A stretch of 33,232 nt of DNA from Acidobacteriota bacterium (GCA_022616615.1 JAKEER010000185.1:1-33232), one strand, 5' to 3'; shown: positions 7,081-15,706, counted from the first letter of the stretch. A program made the numbers and translations. The notes: generated by a model not told the origin, from the letters alone.

Positions 7081-7408
7081 TCCTTGAACTTAGTAAGCCA
7101 TACTGTAACATTTCTTGCCAAAGTCCTCCATCTTCCTCGCTGCGGATCCCGCTCAGGCGCCTATTTCCATGGTTTTAGCTCAAGTTGCTAACGACGAAGG
7201 GCTTTAGAGTCGATAGATTCTTTGCAGGCTCATTCGTGAGCGGAAAACTCCATGTCGTAACCGCCATGAAACTGAGCCGGTTTTCCAAAATTTCGACTTT
7301 ACAGCGCGACGAGCTTATGACTAATATTGCGCACCTGTTATTAGGAGTCTAGTTTCTGAGAGACCTGCGAAAATTATCTGATTCGACTGCCTGGCGCGGG
7401 AGTGTGTA
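7081..7408. other. Intergenic, nothing recognised
   Basis: No convincing reading frame, RNA or repeat is seen here on either strand. The dacB-type gene starts at 7409, and no clear -35/-10 pair precedes it. Confidence 0.5.
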
Positions 7409-8755
7409 ATGAAGGGGAAGTTCTTTTTTCTGATGTTAATGGCTTCCTTTTGGCCGGTTCGTGCCAACGAGCTGAGCGGTGGCAGTCACCGCCTGACAGT
7501 GACGCCAGCACCGACTCGGGTAGAGAGCGCTGCCCTAGAACGGTCGCTGGCCAACCTGCAGCGCAGGCGGTACAACCGCGAAAACCAAGGCATCCTGGTT
7601 GAATCGCTCGACGGCACCAAAGTGCTGGCTGAGTTCAATGCCGATGTCACCTTCAACCCCGCATCCGTTATGAAGCTGGCTACTTCGTTTGCCGCACTGA
7701 CGCAGCTTGGCCCAGACTACCGCTTCCAGACTTCGGTCTACGGGGACTCGCAACTGGATACGAAAAAGAAGAGTCTGCCGGGCAGTCTGTATGTGCACAG
7801 CGACGGCAATCCGGTTTTTGGCAAGAAGGAGGCCGCGGCTTTGTCCCGGTCGTTGGTGCGGCGTGGGCTGCGTCGCGTGGAAGGCGACCTAGTGGTGGTT
7901 GGGCCGCTCTGTCTCGACGAGCGGTACACAGGGCTGAAATCGGCGGAGCAACTTCGCCGGGCATTAACTCGCAGCGGCATCGCCATCAAGGGCAAGCTTC
8001 GGCTGTATCCTACGAACACTCTAAGCTTGGATTCCAAGGTCCTCTATTTGAGACACACCTCCGACAGACTGCGCGATATCCTCTGGGAGCAGAACGCCCA
8101 TAGCGTGAATGAAATTGCCGACAGGCTGGGCGATCTGCTGGGAGGCGCTGCCGGAGTTCAGCAGTTCCTCATCGAAAATTGCCGCCTCGAATCGCACGAG
8201 ATTTACGTAGACCGTCCTTCCGGTCTCGAACACAACCGGATGAGCGCCCGTGCGGCGGTCAGGATACTCAGACAGCTTTACTCCTGGCTGAGCGAACACC
8301 AGATGAAGCTGCAGGACATCATGCCCGTGGCTGGCCTGGACGAAGGCACGCTGTACGGGCGTTTCCGCGATCCTGATTTTCGCGGCGGCGTCTTGGGAAA
8401 GACCGGCACGAACCCCTCCAAAGACGGGGGCGTCTGCGCGCTGGCGGGCCTGGTCTACACTCGCGATCATGGCCCCGTCCTGTATGCCATTCTGAACTCT
8501 CACGGCAGCGTTAACGCCTACCGGCGCTGGCAAGATAATTTCCTCAAAGACCTCATAGAAGAAAACGGGGGACTCGGAGAATACCTGCCAGCTCACGAAG
8601 ATCTTGACGGTATGGCTTCTGCCTGGATGCCTTCCGAGTATTGGGGTAGCCTGGCTCAAGCGCCCGAACGTCGCGCCGCTATCAAGAAAGCCAGATCCTC
8701 TTCAACACGCAAGTACGGTCGGAGTCGCCGTGGCAGTTCCCGCTCTCGCACCTGA
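7409..8755 (+). CDS. dacB: D-alanyl-D-alanine carboxypeptidase / endopeptidase, PBP4 type (peptidase S13)
   Basis: A periplasmic serine peptidase that trims or cleaves peptide cross-links in peptidoglycan. A signal peptide (MKGKFFFLMLMASFWPVRA) is followed by the S13 penicillin-binding fold with all three active-site motifs: S86-VM-K89 in FNPASVMKLAT, S232-V-N234 in NAHSVNEIADRLG, and K331-T-G333 in VLGKTGT. At 448 residues it is slightly shorter than E. coli PBP4 (477). The last 35 residues are rich in Arg, Ser and Lys and may bind wall polymer or nucleic acid. Start ATG 7409 has GGGAG about 8 bases upstream. It appears intact and monocistronic. The symbol reflects family, not proven orthology. 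Confidence 0.9.
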   Translation: MKGKFFFLMLMASFWPVRANELSGGSHRLTVTPAPTRVESAALERSLANLQRRRYNRENQGILVESLDGTKVLAEFNADVTFNPASVMKLATSFAALTQLGPDYRFQTSVYGDSQLDTKKKSLPGSLYVHSDGNPVFGKKEAAALSRSLVRRGLRRVEGDLVVVGPLCLDERYTGLKSAEQLRRALTRSGIAIKGKLRLYPTNTLSLDSKVLYLRHTSDRLRDILWEQNAHSVNEIADRLGDLLGGAAGVQQFLIENCRLESHEIYVDRPSGLEHNRMSARAAVRILRQLYSWLSEHQMKLQDIMPVAGLDEGTLYGRFRDPDFRGGVLGKTGTNPSKDGGVCALAGLVYTRDHGPVLYAILNSHGSVNAYRRWQDNFLKDLIEENGGLGEYLPAHEDLDGMASAWMPSEYWGSLAQAPERRAAIKKARSSSTRKYGRSRRGSSRSRT

Positions 8756-9222
8756 GCCGGACAAGCGGGAACCAAAGATGGAACGCGGGGACCACAGGGA
8801 AACAATGGCCGCGGATGAACGCAAATGGACGCGGGTTTCTCGGAAACTTGAACTTTGGGTTGAATGGTTGTTAAGCCGCTGTTCGTAAGGATCTCCAGCC
8901 AGACTGAGACGGCCCCCCAAAAGCTCCAGATCAACGGTTCCGGCATTCGAGCGTGCCTCGCCTTTTTTGATCTGCGTTAATCTGCGGAATCTGCGTCCTA
9001 GTCAAGTTTCTCCTTCGCTGTGAAACTGCCGCAACTCAGGAGCCAGTTCCTCGTTTTGGTTCCGGCTCCGCTAGGTCAGGAAAATTGCTACTATTCTTTC
9101 CCGCTTGAAGATCGCTCGTCCTATTGTGTTTCGCCCAGCCAGGAGATTGTAAGTTCTGTTAGCAACCCGGTCCGACCTTGGTTCATCAAGTGCCTCAGGG
9201 CGCTGCGAGCAGAGTTTCATGT
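8756..9222. other. Intergenic region with an inverted pair of interspersed repeats
   Basis: CCGCGGATGAACGCAAATGG begins at 8809. At 8971-8987 TCTGCGTTAATCTGCGG matches its reverse complement at 14 of 17 positions. Repeats of the form ATCTGCGTTCATCTGCGG are widespread between genes in Acidobacteriota and Planctomycetes; here two copies face each other about 150 bp apart, like the ends of a non-autonomous element. No gene is seen between them or in the rest of the region. Confidence 0.55.
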
Positions 9223-9251
9223 TTGCAAATCCGCAGTTTGCGCGCTAATTT
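9223..9251 (+). promoter_or_regulatory. Possible sigma-70-type promoter
   Basis: TTGCAA (9223-9228), a 17-bp spacer, then TAATTT (9246-9251). It lies 64 bp before the start of the secreted-protein gene at 9315. The boxes are only moderate matches. Confidence 0.35.
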
Positions 9252-9314
9252 ATCTGCTGGAAAAGCAAGGGCGGCGCAGGTTCCGGCGGCTCTTTGACTC
9301 CTGAGGAGACCTTT

Positions 9315-10106
9315 ATGAGACGGCATCTCAACCCAGTTGTAGCCACCCTGATCCTACTACTTGCCGGCCAAACCGGACTCGCGCAGGAATTACCTTCGGG
9401 CTCAGTCAATCGCGTTCCTGCCGATGTCTTCATCAATCGCATTCCGTTCGCCGGTGAACTTTCTGTCGTGGGTTCTGATGGCATCTTCTATCGTGTGCGC
9501 CATAACTTCGGACTGCTCTCATTGCCAGTAAGCCCAGCCGTCGTGCCGCCGCCCCCGTCTTCGATTCTTGAAGCCATTGATCTGAACCCAAACTCGAAAC
9601 GGCCCGTTGATTCTATTTCCTTCTCTGGCCTAGCGTCACAACTCGCCATCGGAAAAGACAACCGTCTGTTTCTGGTGATCAATGTCACACCCCCGGTTTC
9701 CATTGCCACAGCAAACACGAACAGGCTGGTGCCTGTGCCTGCTCCGCAAACGCGCCTTTATGTGATTCCGACGCCGTTTCCGCCACGGGCGCTCGGAGCC
9801 ACGCTGGAGTCTGTGGCCGCCGCAGCCAACCCGGAAGCAGCAGCTGCGGATGCAGCCAACGAAGTGACACAGGGCCTGGATAGCATTGTGCGGGCCGATT
9901 TCGAGGGCCACGTTTATTCTTTGAAAGTGAAGGCAGTGGGCGATCAGGAATATCTTTATCTGTCTGCATTCATTCCGACCTATCGTTTTCCCACGCTCAC
10001 CGCCAGCGAGGATGCGAGCGCCCGCCTCGCTCCGATCAAGCAGGTTGTGAAGCTTCTGATTTTCAACAACAACGCAAGGAAGATCAAAGAAGTCGATACG
10101 GAGTAG
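9315..10106 (+). CDS. Secreted protein of unknown function
   Basis: I do not recognise this 263-residue protein. It begins MRRHLNPVVATLILLLAGQT with a cleavable signal peptide ending near GLAQ, so it is exported. The mature part has a proline/valine-rich middle (AVVPPPPSS, VPVPAPQTR), an Ala-rich stretch (about residues 165-185) and beta-type C-terminal segments (GHVYSLKVKAVGDQEYLYLS, VKLLIFNNN). The ATG at 9315 is preferred to the TTG at 9294 because GAGGAGA lies eight bases upstream and the signal peptide begins there. The membrane-protein gene follows after 13 bp and the sigma-54 activator gene overlaps that one, so the three were probably one operon. Confidence 0.75.
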   Translation: MRRHLNPVVATLILLLAGQTGLAQELPSGSVNRVPADVFINRIPFAGELSVVGSDGIFYRVRHNFGLLSLPVSPAVVPPPPSSILEAIDLNPNSKRPVDSISFSGLASQLAIGKDNRLFLVINVTPPVSIATANTNRLVPVPAPQTRLYVIPTPFPPRALGATLESVAAAANPEAAAADAANEVTQGLDSIVRADFEGHVYSLKVKAVGDQEYLYLSAFIPTYRFPTLTASEDASARLAPIKQVVKLLIFNNNARKIKEVDTE

Positions 10107-10119
10107 ACGGCTTGCTTTC

Positions 10120-10647
10120 ATGACACTTCTAGCCATTCTTTCCGGCATGCTCGGCGCCTTTCTTTTCGTTTGGACGCTGAGTATTCGCCGCCTCTCCGTG
10201 GCCCAGCAGCCGGCCTTCTCTAAGGCCGGCTGGTTTGTTTGGGGAGTTCCTCTGCTCGGGATGATTCTGTTCATGGGCGGGTTCGGGTTGACGCTCGGCG
10301 AGGGCTCAGCCTGGGGACTCGCGGGTTTAGCGATCACCGTGGCCCTCGGCATTCTGCTGCTGCGGCACGACTCGTATTCAGCTATGGCGCGGATTCTCTT
10401 TGACGACTACCTGAGCTTGAAGAAGGAGAATCCGGGATCGAGCGACTTTGATCTGTTTTATTCCATCGTCAAGTCGCGGCGGCCTCGATGGAATGAAGAC
10501 CGCATCATGGAATTCTGTGCGGGGAAAGACGTCCAACAACTCGTGCTGCTGCTGCTCCTCACCGAGTATGAGATTCACCCACTGAATGACATGCGGCTCT
10601 ACGAAAGGCTGAAGACCAAGGTCGAGGCCTTGGCGCCTCGCCTGTGA
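10120..10647 (+). CDS. Small integral membrane protein, unknown function
   Basis: The 175-residue protein has three predicted membrane helices: residues 1-22, about 36-58 (WFVWGVPLLGMILFMGGFGL) and 65-82 (WGLAGLAITVALGILLL). They are followed by a soluble charged C-terminal domain (SLKKENPGSSDFDLFYSIVK, RRPRWNEDRIMEFC). I recognise no family. Its stop overlaps the GTG start of the next gene by four bases (GTGA), indicating translational coupling with the PAS/sigma-54 regulator. It may be the membrane partner or target of that regulator; this is inference from position only. Confidence 0.7.
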   Translation: MTLLAILSGMLGAFLFVWTLSIRRLSVAQQPAFSKAGWFVWGVPLLGMILFMGGFGLTLGEGSAWGLAGLAITVALGILLLRHDSYSAMARILFDDYLSLKKENPGSSDFDLFYSIVKSRRPRWNEDRIMEFCAGKDVQQLVLLLLLTEYEIHPLNDMRLYERLKTKVEALAPRL

Positions 10648-12166
10648 ATTGCACTGCCGCTGCTGGTTCCGGATCAAATGCGGATGCTGGCGACGACCCG
10701 AAGCGCGCGGCCATTAACCGCTACAACCCGGATGGCAGCGGGCACGAGATTGTCACGGCATTTGATTCTCAGGCGAAGGCATTCCTAGTCGAGGTTCGGG
10801 AAGCGATTCCGCTGATGGGTGATGGTGGTAGGATCTTCGCGATCACGTACGCCGAGGGAAGCCGGACCGGCTATTCCAGGAACGAGCTGATAGGCCGGAT
10901 TGGCTATGAGATCCTCTCCCCACCCAGCAATTGGCCGAGGATGAGACGGGGAATTCGAGACCGCCTCTCAGGCAAAGAGGAAAACTACGAACACGAGCTG
11001 ATTTCCAAGGGTGGAAAGGTGCGGTGGGTGTCCGTCAGGGCGACTCCATACCGTAACGCCCATGGCCAGATTGTGGGAACCGTCGGCGCCGTCAGTTGCC
11101 TCGATCGCCAAAAAGAGCTCGAGACCCAGAATGCGTATCTCTGGAGTGAGCTTCAAACCGAAGGCAAGTTCGGGAATATCGTGGGCCGCAGCGCCACGCA
11201 GCGCCGCGCTGGCAAAAGTCCTGGAACAGATTCAGATGGTGGCGCCGACACAGGCCAGCGTCTTCATCTGTGGGGAGTCCGGCACAGGCAAGGAGCTAGT
11301 GGCACGCGCCATTCATGATCTCAGTTCCCGCAAAGCAAGACCTTTGGTCCGTGTCAACTGCGCCGCTGTTCCAAAAGAGCTGTTTGAGAGCGAGTTCTTC
11401 GGTCACATCCGAGGTGCGTTTACCGGAGCCATTCAGGACCGCGTGGGCCGGTTTGAACTCGCGAACGGCGGCACAATCTTCCTGGACGAGATCGGCGAGA
11501 TCCCTTTGGAGCTGCAAGCCAAGCTTCTTCGGGTGATTCAGGAAGGGCAGTTTGAGCGCGTGGGAGAAGGCCGCACGCGGACGGTGGACGTCCGATTGAT
11601 ATCCACCTCCAACCGGAACCTGGCGGTCGAAGCCAAAGCAGGACGATTCCGCCAGGATCTGTACTACCGCCTCACGGTGTTCCCCATTGAGATGCCGCCG
11701 CTGCGGGATCGCCGCGAAGACATTGCTCCTTTGGCTGAGCACTTGTTGCGGCAGGCGGCGCGCCGGTTAGGTGTGCCTGCGCCCCAGCTTGCAAAGCCTC
11801 AACTGAAACAATTTGAGGCCTATGATTGGCCGGGTAATGTCAGGGAGCTGCAAAACGTGCTGGAGCGAACCGTGAATTCTGGCCACTCGCGGCGGCTTTC
11901 ACCTGGACTTGGGAGCTGTACAGCCTCGCGTGTCGAAGGTGCCAGCAGAGGCCGGCGGCATGGCTGGCAACAACCCGGAGGAAAACAGGTGGTTGTCTGC
12001 GCTGCGACAGCAAGAAGTGGAAATCATCAAAGCCGCTCTGAAGAAAACCCGAGGAAAGATCTATGGCCCAAACGGCGCGGCAGAGCTTCTTGGCGTGAAG
12101 CCGACCACTCTTTCAACCAAACTGACTCGCTTGGGCATCCATCGCTTGGACTTCATGAATGGCTGA
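10644..12166 (+). pseudogene. PAS-domain sigma-54-dependent activator, broken by two frameshifts
   Basis: Joined across frames, the gene encodes a PAS domain (about residues 75-160: TGYSRNELIGRIGYEILSPP to [20 protein letters not shown]), an AAA+ sigma-54 domain with Walker [15 protein letters not shown] contact loop, Walker [12 protein letters not shown] and [15 protein letters not shown], and a Fis-type HTH ([20 protein letters not shown]). Such proteins open sigma-54 promoters. Break 1 is a 10-bp tandem duplication at 11187-11206; deleting one copy restores [10 protein letters not shown]. Break 2 is one extra A in GTGAATT at 11875-11876; removing it restores [14 protein letters not shown]. 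The GTG start at 10644 overlaps the previous stop. Residues about 34-78 before the PAS domain resemble an SDR-type reductase, not a sensor. Confidence 0.85.
11187..11206 (+). repeat. 10-bp tandem duplication causing a frameshift
   Basis: CGCAGCGCCA (11187-11196) is followed directly by CGCAGCGCCG (11197-11206). A single copy would keep the PAS and AAA+ domains in one frame; two copies shift the frame by +1. Slippage between the copies could restore the gene. Confidence 0.85.
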
Positions 12167-12655
12167 GCCAGGGCTTCCCCTCGCTACCAGCACGAGCAGG
12201 TAAACGCTCGTGGGAAGTCACTGAGGACTTCCTTGACCTGCTTCATCGTGATCTTGGGTGCTCCCTTAGGCGGACTGAATACTATTAAACTGTCGACTTC
12301 CCGCCGGGATCCCGACCGGCAGGCGCATGAGCTTCATGGTTGCGAAGTTTGTCAAGTAGAATTGCAGGCGCCCTCGGTTACAAGGATCGGACAAGCGCCT
12401 CGATCTTGGGGCCGAGATGACCGGAAGTCGCTACCGGAAACTGCAGGCAGCTGACATCTCAGCGAGTTCCAAGTGGGTTTCGTTTTCGAGATTCTTCACG
12501 ATGCAGGCCGAGCGGGTCTGATGAGCGGGACCCCGTCAATGCGTCAGTGCCTCTGTCGGCCTGGCCGATGAAATCCCTTTCTCGGTCTCCAAAAGGGCCT
12601 CTCCATCGATTCTGTTGCGGCGAATCTCGAAGGAACTGGCAACTCCAAAATTGCC
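12167..12655. other. Intergenic, nothing recognised
   Basis: Downstream of the activator gene I see no protein similarity on either strand, no repeat and no clear terminator. The region ends at the promoter of the initiator tRNA gene. Confidence 0.5.
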
Positions 12656-12685
12656 TTGACTCGTCTGAGCTAGCCTCACTATAAT
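12656..12685 (+). promoter_or_regulatory. tRNA-fMet promoter
   Basis: TTGACT (12656-12661), an 18-bp spacer and a consensus TATAAT (12680-12685), ending 18 bp before the tRNA. It is a near-consensus housekeeping-sigma promoter, as expected for a stable RNA gene. Confidence 0.85.
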
Positions 12686-12703
12686 CCACCCACTTTTGAT
12701 CGA

Positions 12704-12780
<77 letters not shown>

Positions 12781-12834
12781 ACCTTTCTGAGTTCTTCATC
12801 TCTTCTAACTTTCCATTCATCAGCGCATTGTGAT

Positions 12835-14034
12835 TCAGTTGATGTACTTCGAGGACTCCTCCTTTTGATTGATTTCGTCGTCGTCCGCTAGCATTCCGCT
12901 AGCAATAGCTTCTCTGCGACCTTTCCTGATCGCCTCTTCGAGCTTCGCCGAGGCTTCTTCCCTGGCCCTAGGGAACAAGTGACCGTACGTGTCGAAGGTC
13001 ATCTGGATACTTGAGTGTCCCAGCTGATCACAGACATATTTAGGGCTGAATCCCTGGGAAATCAGCAACGAAGCAAAGAAGTGCCGTAGGTCATGGAAGC
13101 GGATCTCGTTCAGCCCGGCACTTTTTTTGATCTTGGCAAAGAGCGAATCGAAAAAATCGGGGTCAAGCGGTTTTCCGTTCTTGTCTGGAAAAAGCAGTCC
13201 AATCGGATTCGGGGCACTCTTCCGCATCCGGGTCAGGTAGAGAAGAATATCGTCAGAAAGCACCACTCTGCGAACCGATCGCTTGGTCTTCGGAGGACCG
13301 ATCTCCCATCTCCAGCGGTGCACGCCGTCTTTGGCTGGAAACCTCGTCAGGGCCTTGGTCACGATGATTTCCTTGTTCGACCAATCAACATCCGTGAACT
13401 GGAGAGCCAACAGTTCGCCTCGCCGAAGTCCCGTGAATGCCCCGAGATGAATCATGGCATCGGTATTCTGTCCGAAGAACGTGGCAACGTTAATGAGTTT
13501 CCAAACGAGATCCTGAGTCGGTGGAACAATTGTACGATCCTCTATGGGTGGGAGTTCCAGTCCCTGCGTGGGATCGTGGTGAATGTAGCCCTGCTTGATT
13601 GCGCTGCTCCCTTTTTTGCCAACAAGCATTACTTTGAGCAGAGTCACAATATTGTGGAGCGTCTTGCTCGAAAGGGTTCCTTCGAACTCCCTGACGAAGC
13701 TCTCGACCACCTTTAAGCGGATGTCGCGGAGCTTCATCTTCCCAAAATACGGGACCAAATGATGCTGAATCACTGAGCCATACGAAGACGAAGTCGATCC
13801 TCGAATACTCAAACGTTTGGCGAGGTAGGTTTCCGCAAACTCTGCGAAGGTGATTTCTTTCTCATCGAGAAATTCGCCTCGGTATATTTCGGACATGATT
13901 TCATTGAGGCGAGTGATCGCCGCCGCTTCAGATGGGAAGCCCCTCTTGTAGATCTGCTTCCCGCTGGGGGTGCGGTAATAAATAAACCAGGACCCGTTTC
14001 TAAATCCAACGGTGCCCCGTTGCCTCCTCGGCAT
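12835..14034 (-). CDS. Tyrosine-type site-specific integrase
   Basis: The 399-residue integrase has an N-terminal arm-binding/AP2-like part (GTVGFRNGSWFIYYRTPSGK), a core-binding SAM-like domain (about 64-165) and a catalytic domain with the full set of active-site residues: R204 in TGLRRGELLAL, a lysine near 249-251 (PPKTKRSVR), H314-x-x-R317 in FHDLRHFFAS, H340 in DQLGHSSIQMT and the nucleophile Y350 in FDTYGH. It cuts and joins DNA at the attachment site, presumably the tRNA-fMet end 54 bp beyond its stop codon. Start ATG is at 14034. The excisionase gene lies upstream in the same orientation. It appears intact. Confidence 0.95.
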   Translation of the reverse strand: MPRRQRGTVGFRNGSWFIYYRTPSGKQIYKRGFPSEAAAITRLNEIMSEIYRGEFLDEKEITFAEFAETYLAKRLSIRGSTSSSYGSVIQHHLVPYFGKMKLRDIRLKVVESFVREFEGTLSSKTLHNIVTLLKVMLVGKKGSSAIKQGYIHHDPTQGLELPPIEDRTIVPPTQDLVWKLINVATFFGQNTDAMIHLGAFTGLRRGELLALQFTDVDWSNKEIIVTKALTRFPAKDGVHRWRWEIGPPKTKRSVRRVVLSDDILLYLTRMRKSAPNPIGLLFPDKNGKPLDPDFFDSLFAKIKKSAGLNEIRFHDLRHFFASLLISQGFSPKYVCDQLGHSSIQMTFDTYGHLFPRAREEASAKLEEAIRKGRREAIASGMLADDDEINQKEESSKYIN

Positions 14035-14202
14035 AAATCATCTCCACGGGTTTCTGCCTTCTATCGTTAGTTCCCCGCTCAGTTGAATTGCTGCCAGATG
14101 TACAAGTATTTTCATTGCGGCGCGAAAGCCTCTCTTCGTGGCCTCCAAGAGAGTTCCTTCTTTCCGGATCGCCCCTGCGTAATTCCCCAGTCATGATTCC
14201 CT

Positions 14203-14460
14203 TTACTGTGTGATGGCCGCGTCATTCTTCGGCCCTCGTGAGCATTTGGCCAAAATGGCTGCCAGGTCGGAAGGTGTGAACCGAATGTATTTCCCCAGCT
14301 TGTGGAAAGGGATCGCGTCCTTTCGGGTTCGTTCATAGATCCAGGTTGTCGGCAAGCCCAGAATCTTCGAAGCCTGGGCAACCGAGTACAAGCGGCTTTC
14401 CAGATTACCCATTACCGCGACAGCTTCAGGATCCAGTGGAATGAGGAGATTGTTGTCCAT
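14203..14460 (-). CDS. AlpA/HTH_17-type excisionase or regulator
   Basis: The 85-residue protein carries a winged-helix HTH (RLYSVAQASKILGLPTTWIY, then ERTRKDAIPFHKLGKYIRFT) typical of the excisionase/AlpA family. Such proteins bend DNA at attachment sites to direct excision, or activate the neighbouring integrase gene. The ATG at 14460 is chosen because AAGAGGG lies upstream and the family begins close to this point; an in-frame extension to 14595 has no family support. It is separated from the integrase by 168 bp with no convincing gene. The palindrome and repeat array lie upstream and could control it. Confidence 0.8.
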   Translation of the reverse strand: MDNNLLIPLDPEAVAVMGNLESRLYSVAQASKILGLPTTWIYERTRKDAIPFHKLGKYIRFTPSDLAAILAKCSRGPKNDAAITQ

Positions 14461-14605
14461 GAATTCAGCCCTCTTTGTAACTGCAAGAGCGAAGTCCATG
14501 ACCAAAATCATTCCGCTGCCCGACCCGTTGCGTATCTCGAGTCTCGCGATTTTTGCACAGCAAAGTTTTCTAGGGCAACGAAACGATTCATTCATGGTTT
14601 TCGCA

Positions 14606-14624
14606 ACAACAACAATGTTGTTGT
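14606..14624. promoter_or_regulatory. 19-bp palindrome upstream of the excisionase gene
   Basis: ACAACAACAATGTTGTTGT has perfect 9-bp arms around one central A. It sits about 145 bp upstream of the excisionase start, at the edge of an AT-rich stretch (about 14605-14710). Size and position suit an operator for a dimeric regulator. Confidence 0.55.
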
Positions 14625-14705
14625 CTAAGATTGAATCTAAAGAAACATTAAAAGCTATCTAAGGTTCGACAAGTCACTGATTCAGAAGATCTTAATTGGA
14701 ATTCA

Positions 14706-14906
14706 TTTCCTTTCAAGTACAACGCTTTTCCCTTTCAGGTACAACGACGTTTCCTTCGAAGTACAATGATTCTTCCCTCGCAGTACAATCATTTTCCCTC
14801 CAGGTACAACCGTTTTTCCTTCGAAGTATAATGGCTTAGGGCACGCATTCCCACCAAACTTTCCTTTGAAGTACAACGCTAGCTTTCCTTCGAAGTACAA
14901 TCCCGG
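14706..14906. repeat. Iteron-like array, 22-bp period, eight clear copies
   Basis: The unit is TTTCCYTYSRAGTACAAYG (plus strand). GTACAA (GTATAA in copy 6) starts at 14717, 14739, 14761, 14783, 14804, 14826, 14871 and 14895; the gap at 14826-14871 equals two periods around one decayed position. Spacing of 21-24 bp is two helical turns, so all copies face one side of the DNA. An AT-rich region with a palindrome adjoins on the left, and a gene for a multi-HTH DNA-binding protein ends 15 bp to the right. This resembles iteron origins or an integrase/regulator binding array. An IS21-type multi-repeat end (units beginning TTGTAC on the minus strand) is the main alternative. Confidence 0.85.
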
Positions 14907-14920
14907 TGAGCCTGCTGGAC

Positions 14921-15619
14921 CTAGGATCCCACTTGATTGCCTGTTTGATCGCTGCGAAATAGGCCAGCGTCGAGCTCAGCCGATGGGATCACGGGGGTGG
15001 GCGAGGAGAGAGTCGAAAGCTGTGCCTCAATGGCCAAGAACCATTCAAGTCCCTCACGGGTCCACCGATGGAAGAAAAGCTCTTCGGGGTGGTTTCTGCA
15101 GAACTCATACAGGTCGCGGTCAGAGATTCGGAATGAATCATCCGAACGACGCCTACCTTCGTAGCGTCCCTTAAGCCAACCGAGATCGATCCAAGCCTGA
15201 ACAGTTCGTCGGCTGCGTCCCATCATCTTGGCCAGTTCGGATTTGGTGGTTGCTTCGCGAACTCTCGTGCTCGATCCACCGATTCTGCGCAATCTACTCC
15301 TGACTGCGGCAGCAGACCGATTCAGCTTGTGCGAAATAACCCAGATGTTGCGCGCTCCTGCGAGATTCTTGAGGCATTGGTCTTCCTCGGTTGACCACGG
15401 TCTCAAAGGAAAGCCGCGGCGCACAGTCAAGCCCAACTTGCGGGCACGATCCCAGCAGGCTTGCCTGGGCCATCCGGTAAGTCTCTGAATCCGGCTAACG
15501 GCAACTCGCCGGCAAGCAGGCCCGGCTCGGTATCCGTGCTCAAGCAGCGCATCTAGCGGTGGCGTCCATAAGTACTGTCGGCGTTCCTCTCGATTTAGGG
15601 TTGGCTTGGATGACTCCAT
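14921..15619 (-). CDS. Multi-HTH DNA-binding protein, possible array-binding protein
   Basis: This 232-residue protein of unknown family has three apparent DNA-binding units. The first is an HTH at about 41-64 (VSRIQRLTGWPRQACWDRAR). The second is a SANT/Myb- or GcrA-like segment at about 75-112 (WSTEEDQCLKNLAGA, NRSAAAVRSRLRRIG). The third is a MerR/excisionase-like HTH with wing at about 122-175 (TKSELAKMMGRSRRTVQAW and WLKGRYEGRRRSDDSFRIS). The tail from about 195 is disordered. It ends 15 bp from the iteron-like array, so it may bind those repeats; this is inference from position and fold. It reads in the same direction as the excisionase and integrase genes. Start ATG 15619 has AGAGG about 12 bases upstream. 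Confidence 0.7.
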   Translation of the reverse strand: MESSKPTLNREERRQYLWTPPLDALLEHGYRAGPACRRVAVSRIQRLTGWPRQACWDRARKLGLTVRRGFPLRPWSTEEDQCLKNLAGARNIWVISHKLNRSAAAVRSRLRRIGGSSTRVREATTKSELAKMMGRSRRTVQAWIDLGWLKGRYEGRRRSDDSFRISDRDLYEFCRNHPEELFFHRWTREGLEWFLAIEAQLSTLSSPTPVIPSAELDAGLFRSDQTGNQVGS

Positions 15620-15676
15620 GCAGCGCTCGACCTCTAGCTTGCTACTTCTCCTTCTCCAGTTCTCGCCCTCTACTAC

Positions 15677-15706
15677 TTACTGTAAGAGGCTTTTTAGAGA
15701 TACAAT
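15677..15706 (+). promoter_or_regulatory. Possible rightward promoter with overlapping dyad
   Basis: TTACTG (15677-15682), an 18-bp spacer and TACAAT (15701-15706) in an AT-rich patch. The dyad CTTACTGTAAG (15676-15686) overlaps the -35 box. It would serve the small rightward frames at 15719 and 16023. Confidence 0.35.

Noticed and set aside
14703-14906. Minus-strand frame through the 22-bp array as a repeat protein (YFEGK/YLKGK peptides)
   Set aside because: The 22-bp period is not a multiple of three, so the peptide repeat is irregular; there is no ribosome binding site and conservation follows the DNA unit, not codons.
14706-14906. 22-bp array as CRISPR
   Set aside because: The repeats are nearly contiguous with at most a few bases between them; no spacers.
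15661-15690. A third BlaI-type operator (CTACTACTTACTGTAAG)
   Set aside because: It has one TACTA half but not the matching TAGTA half; it is better described as a separate CTTACTGTAAG dyad.
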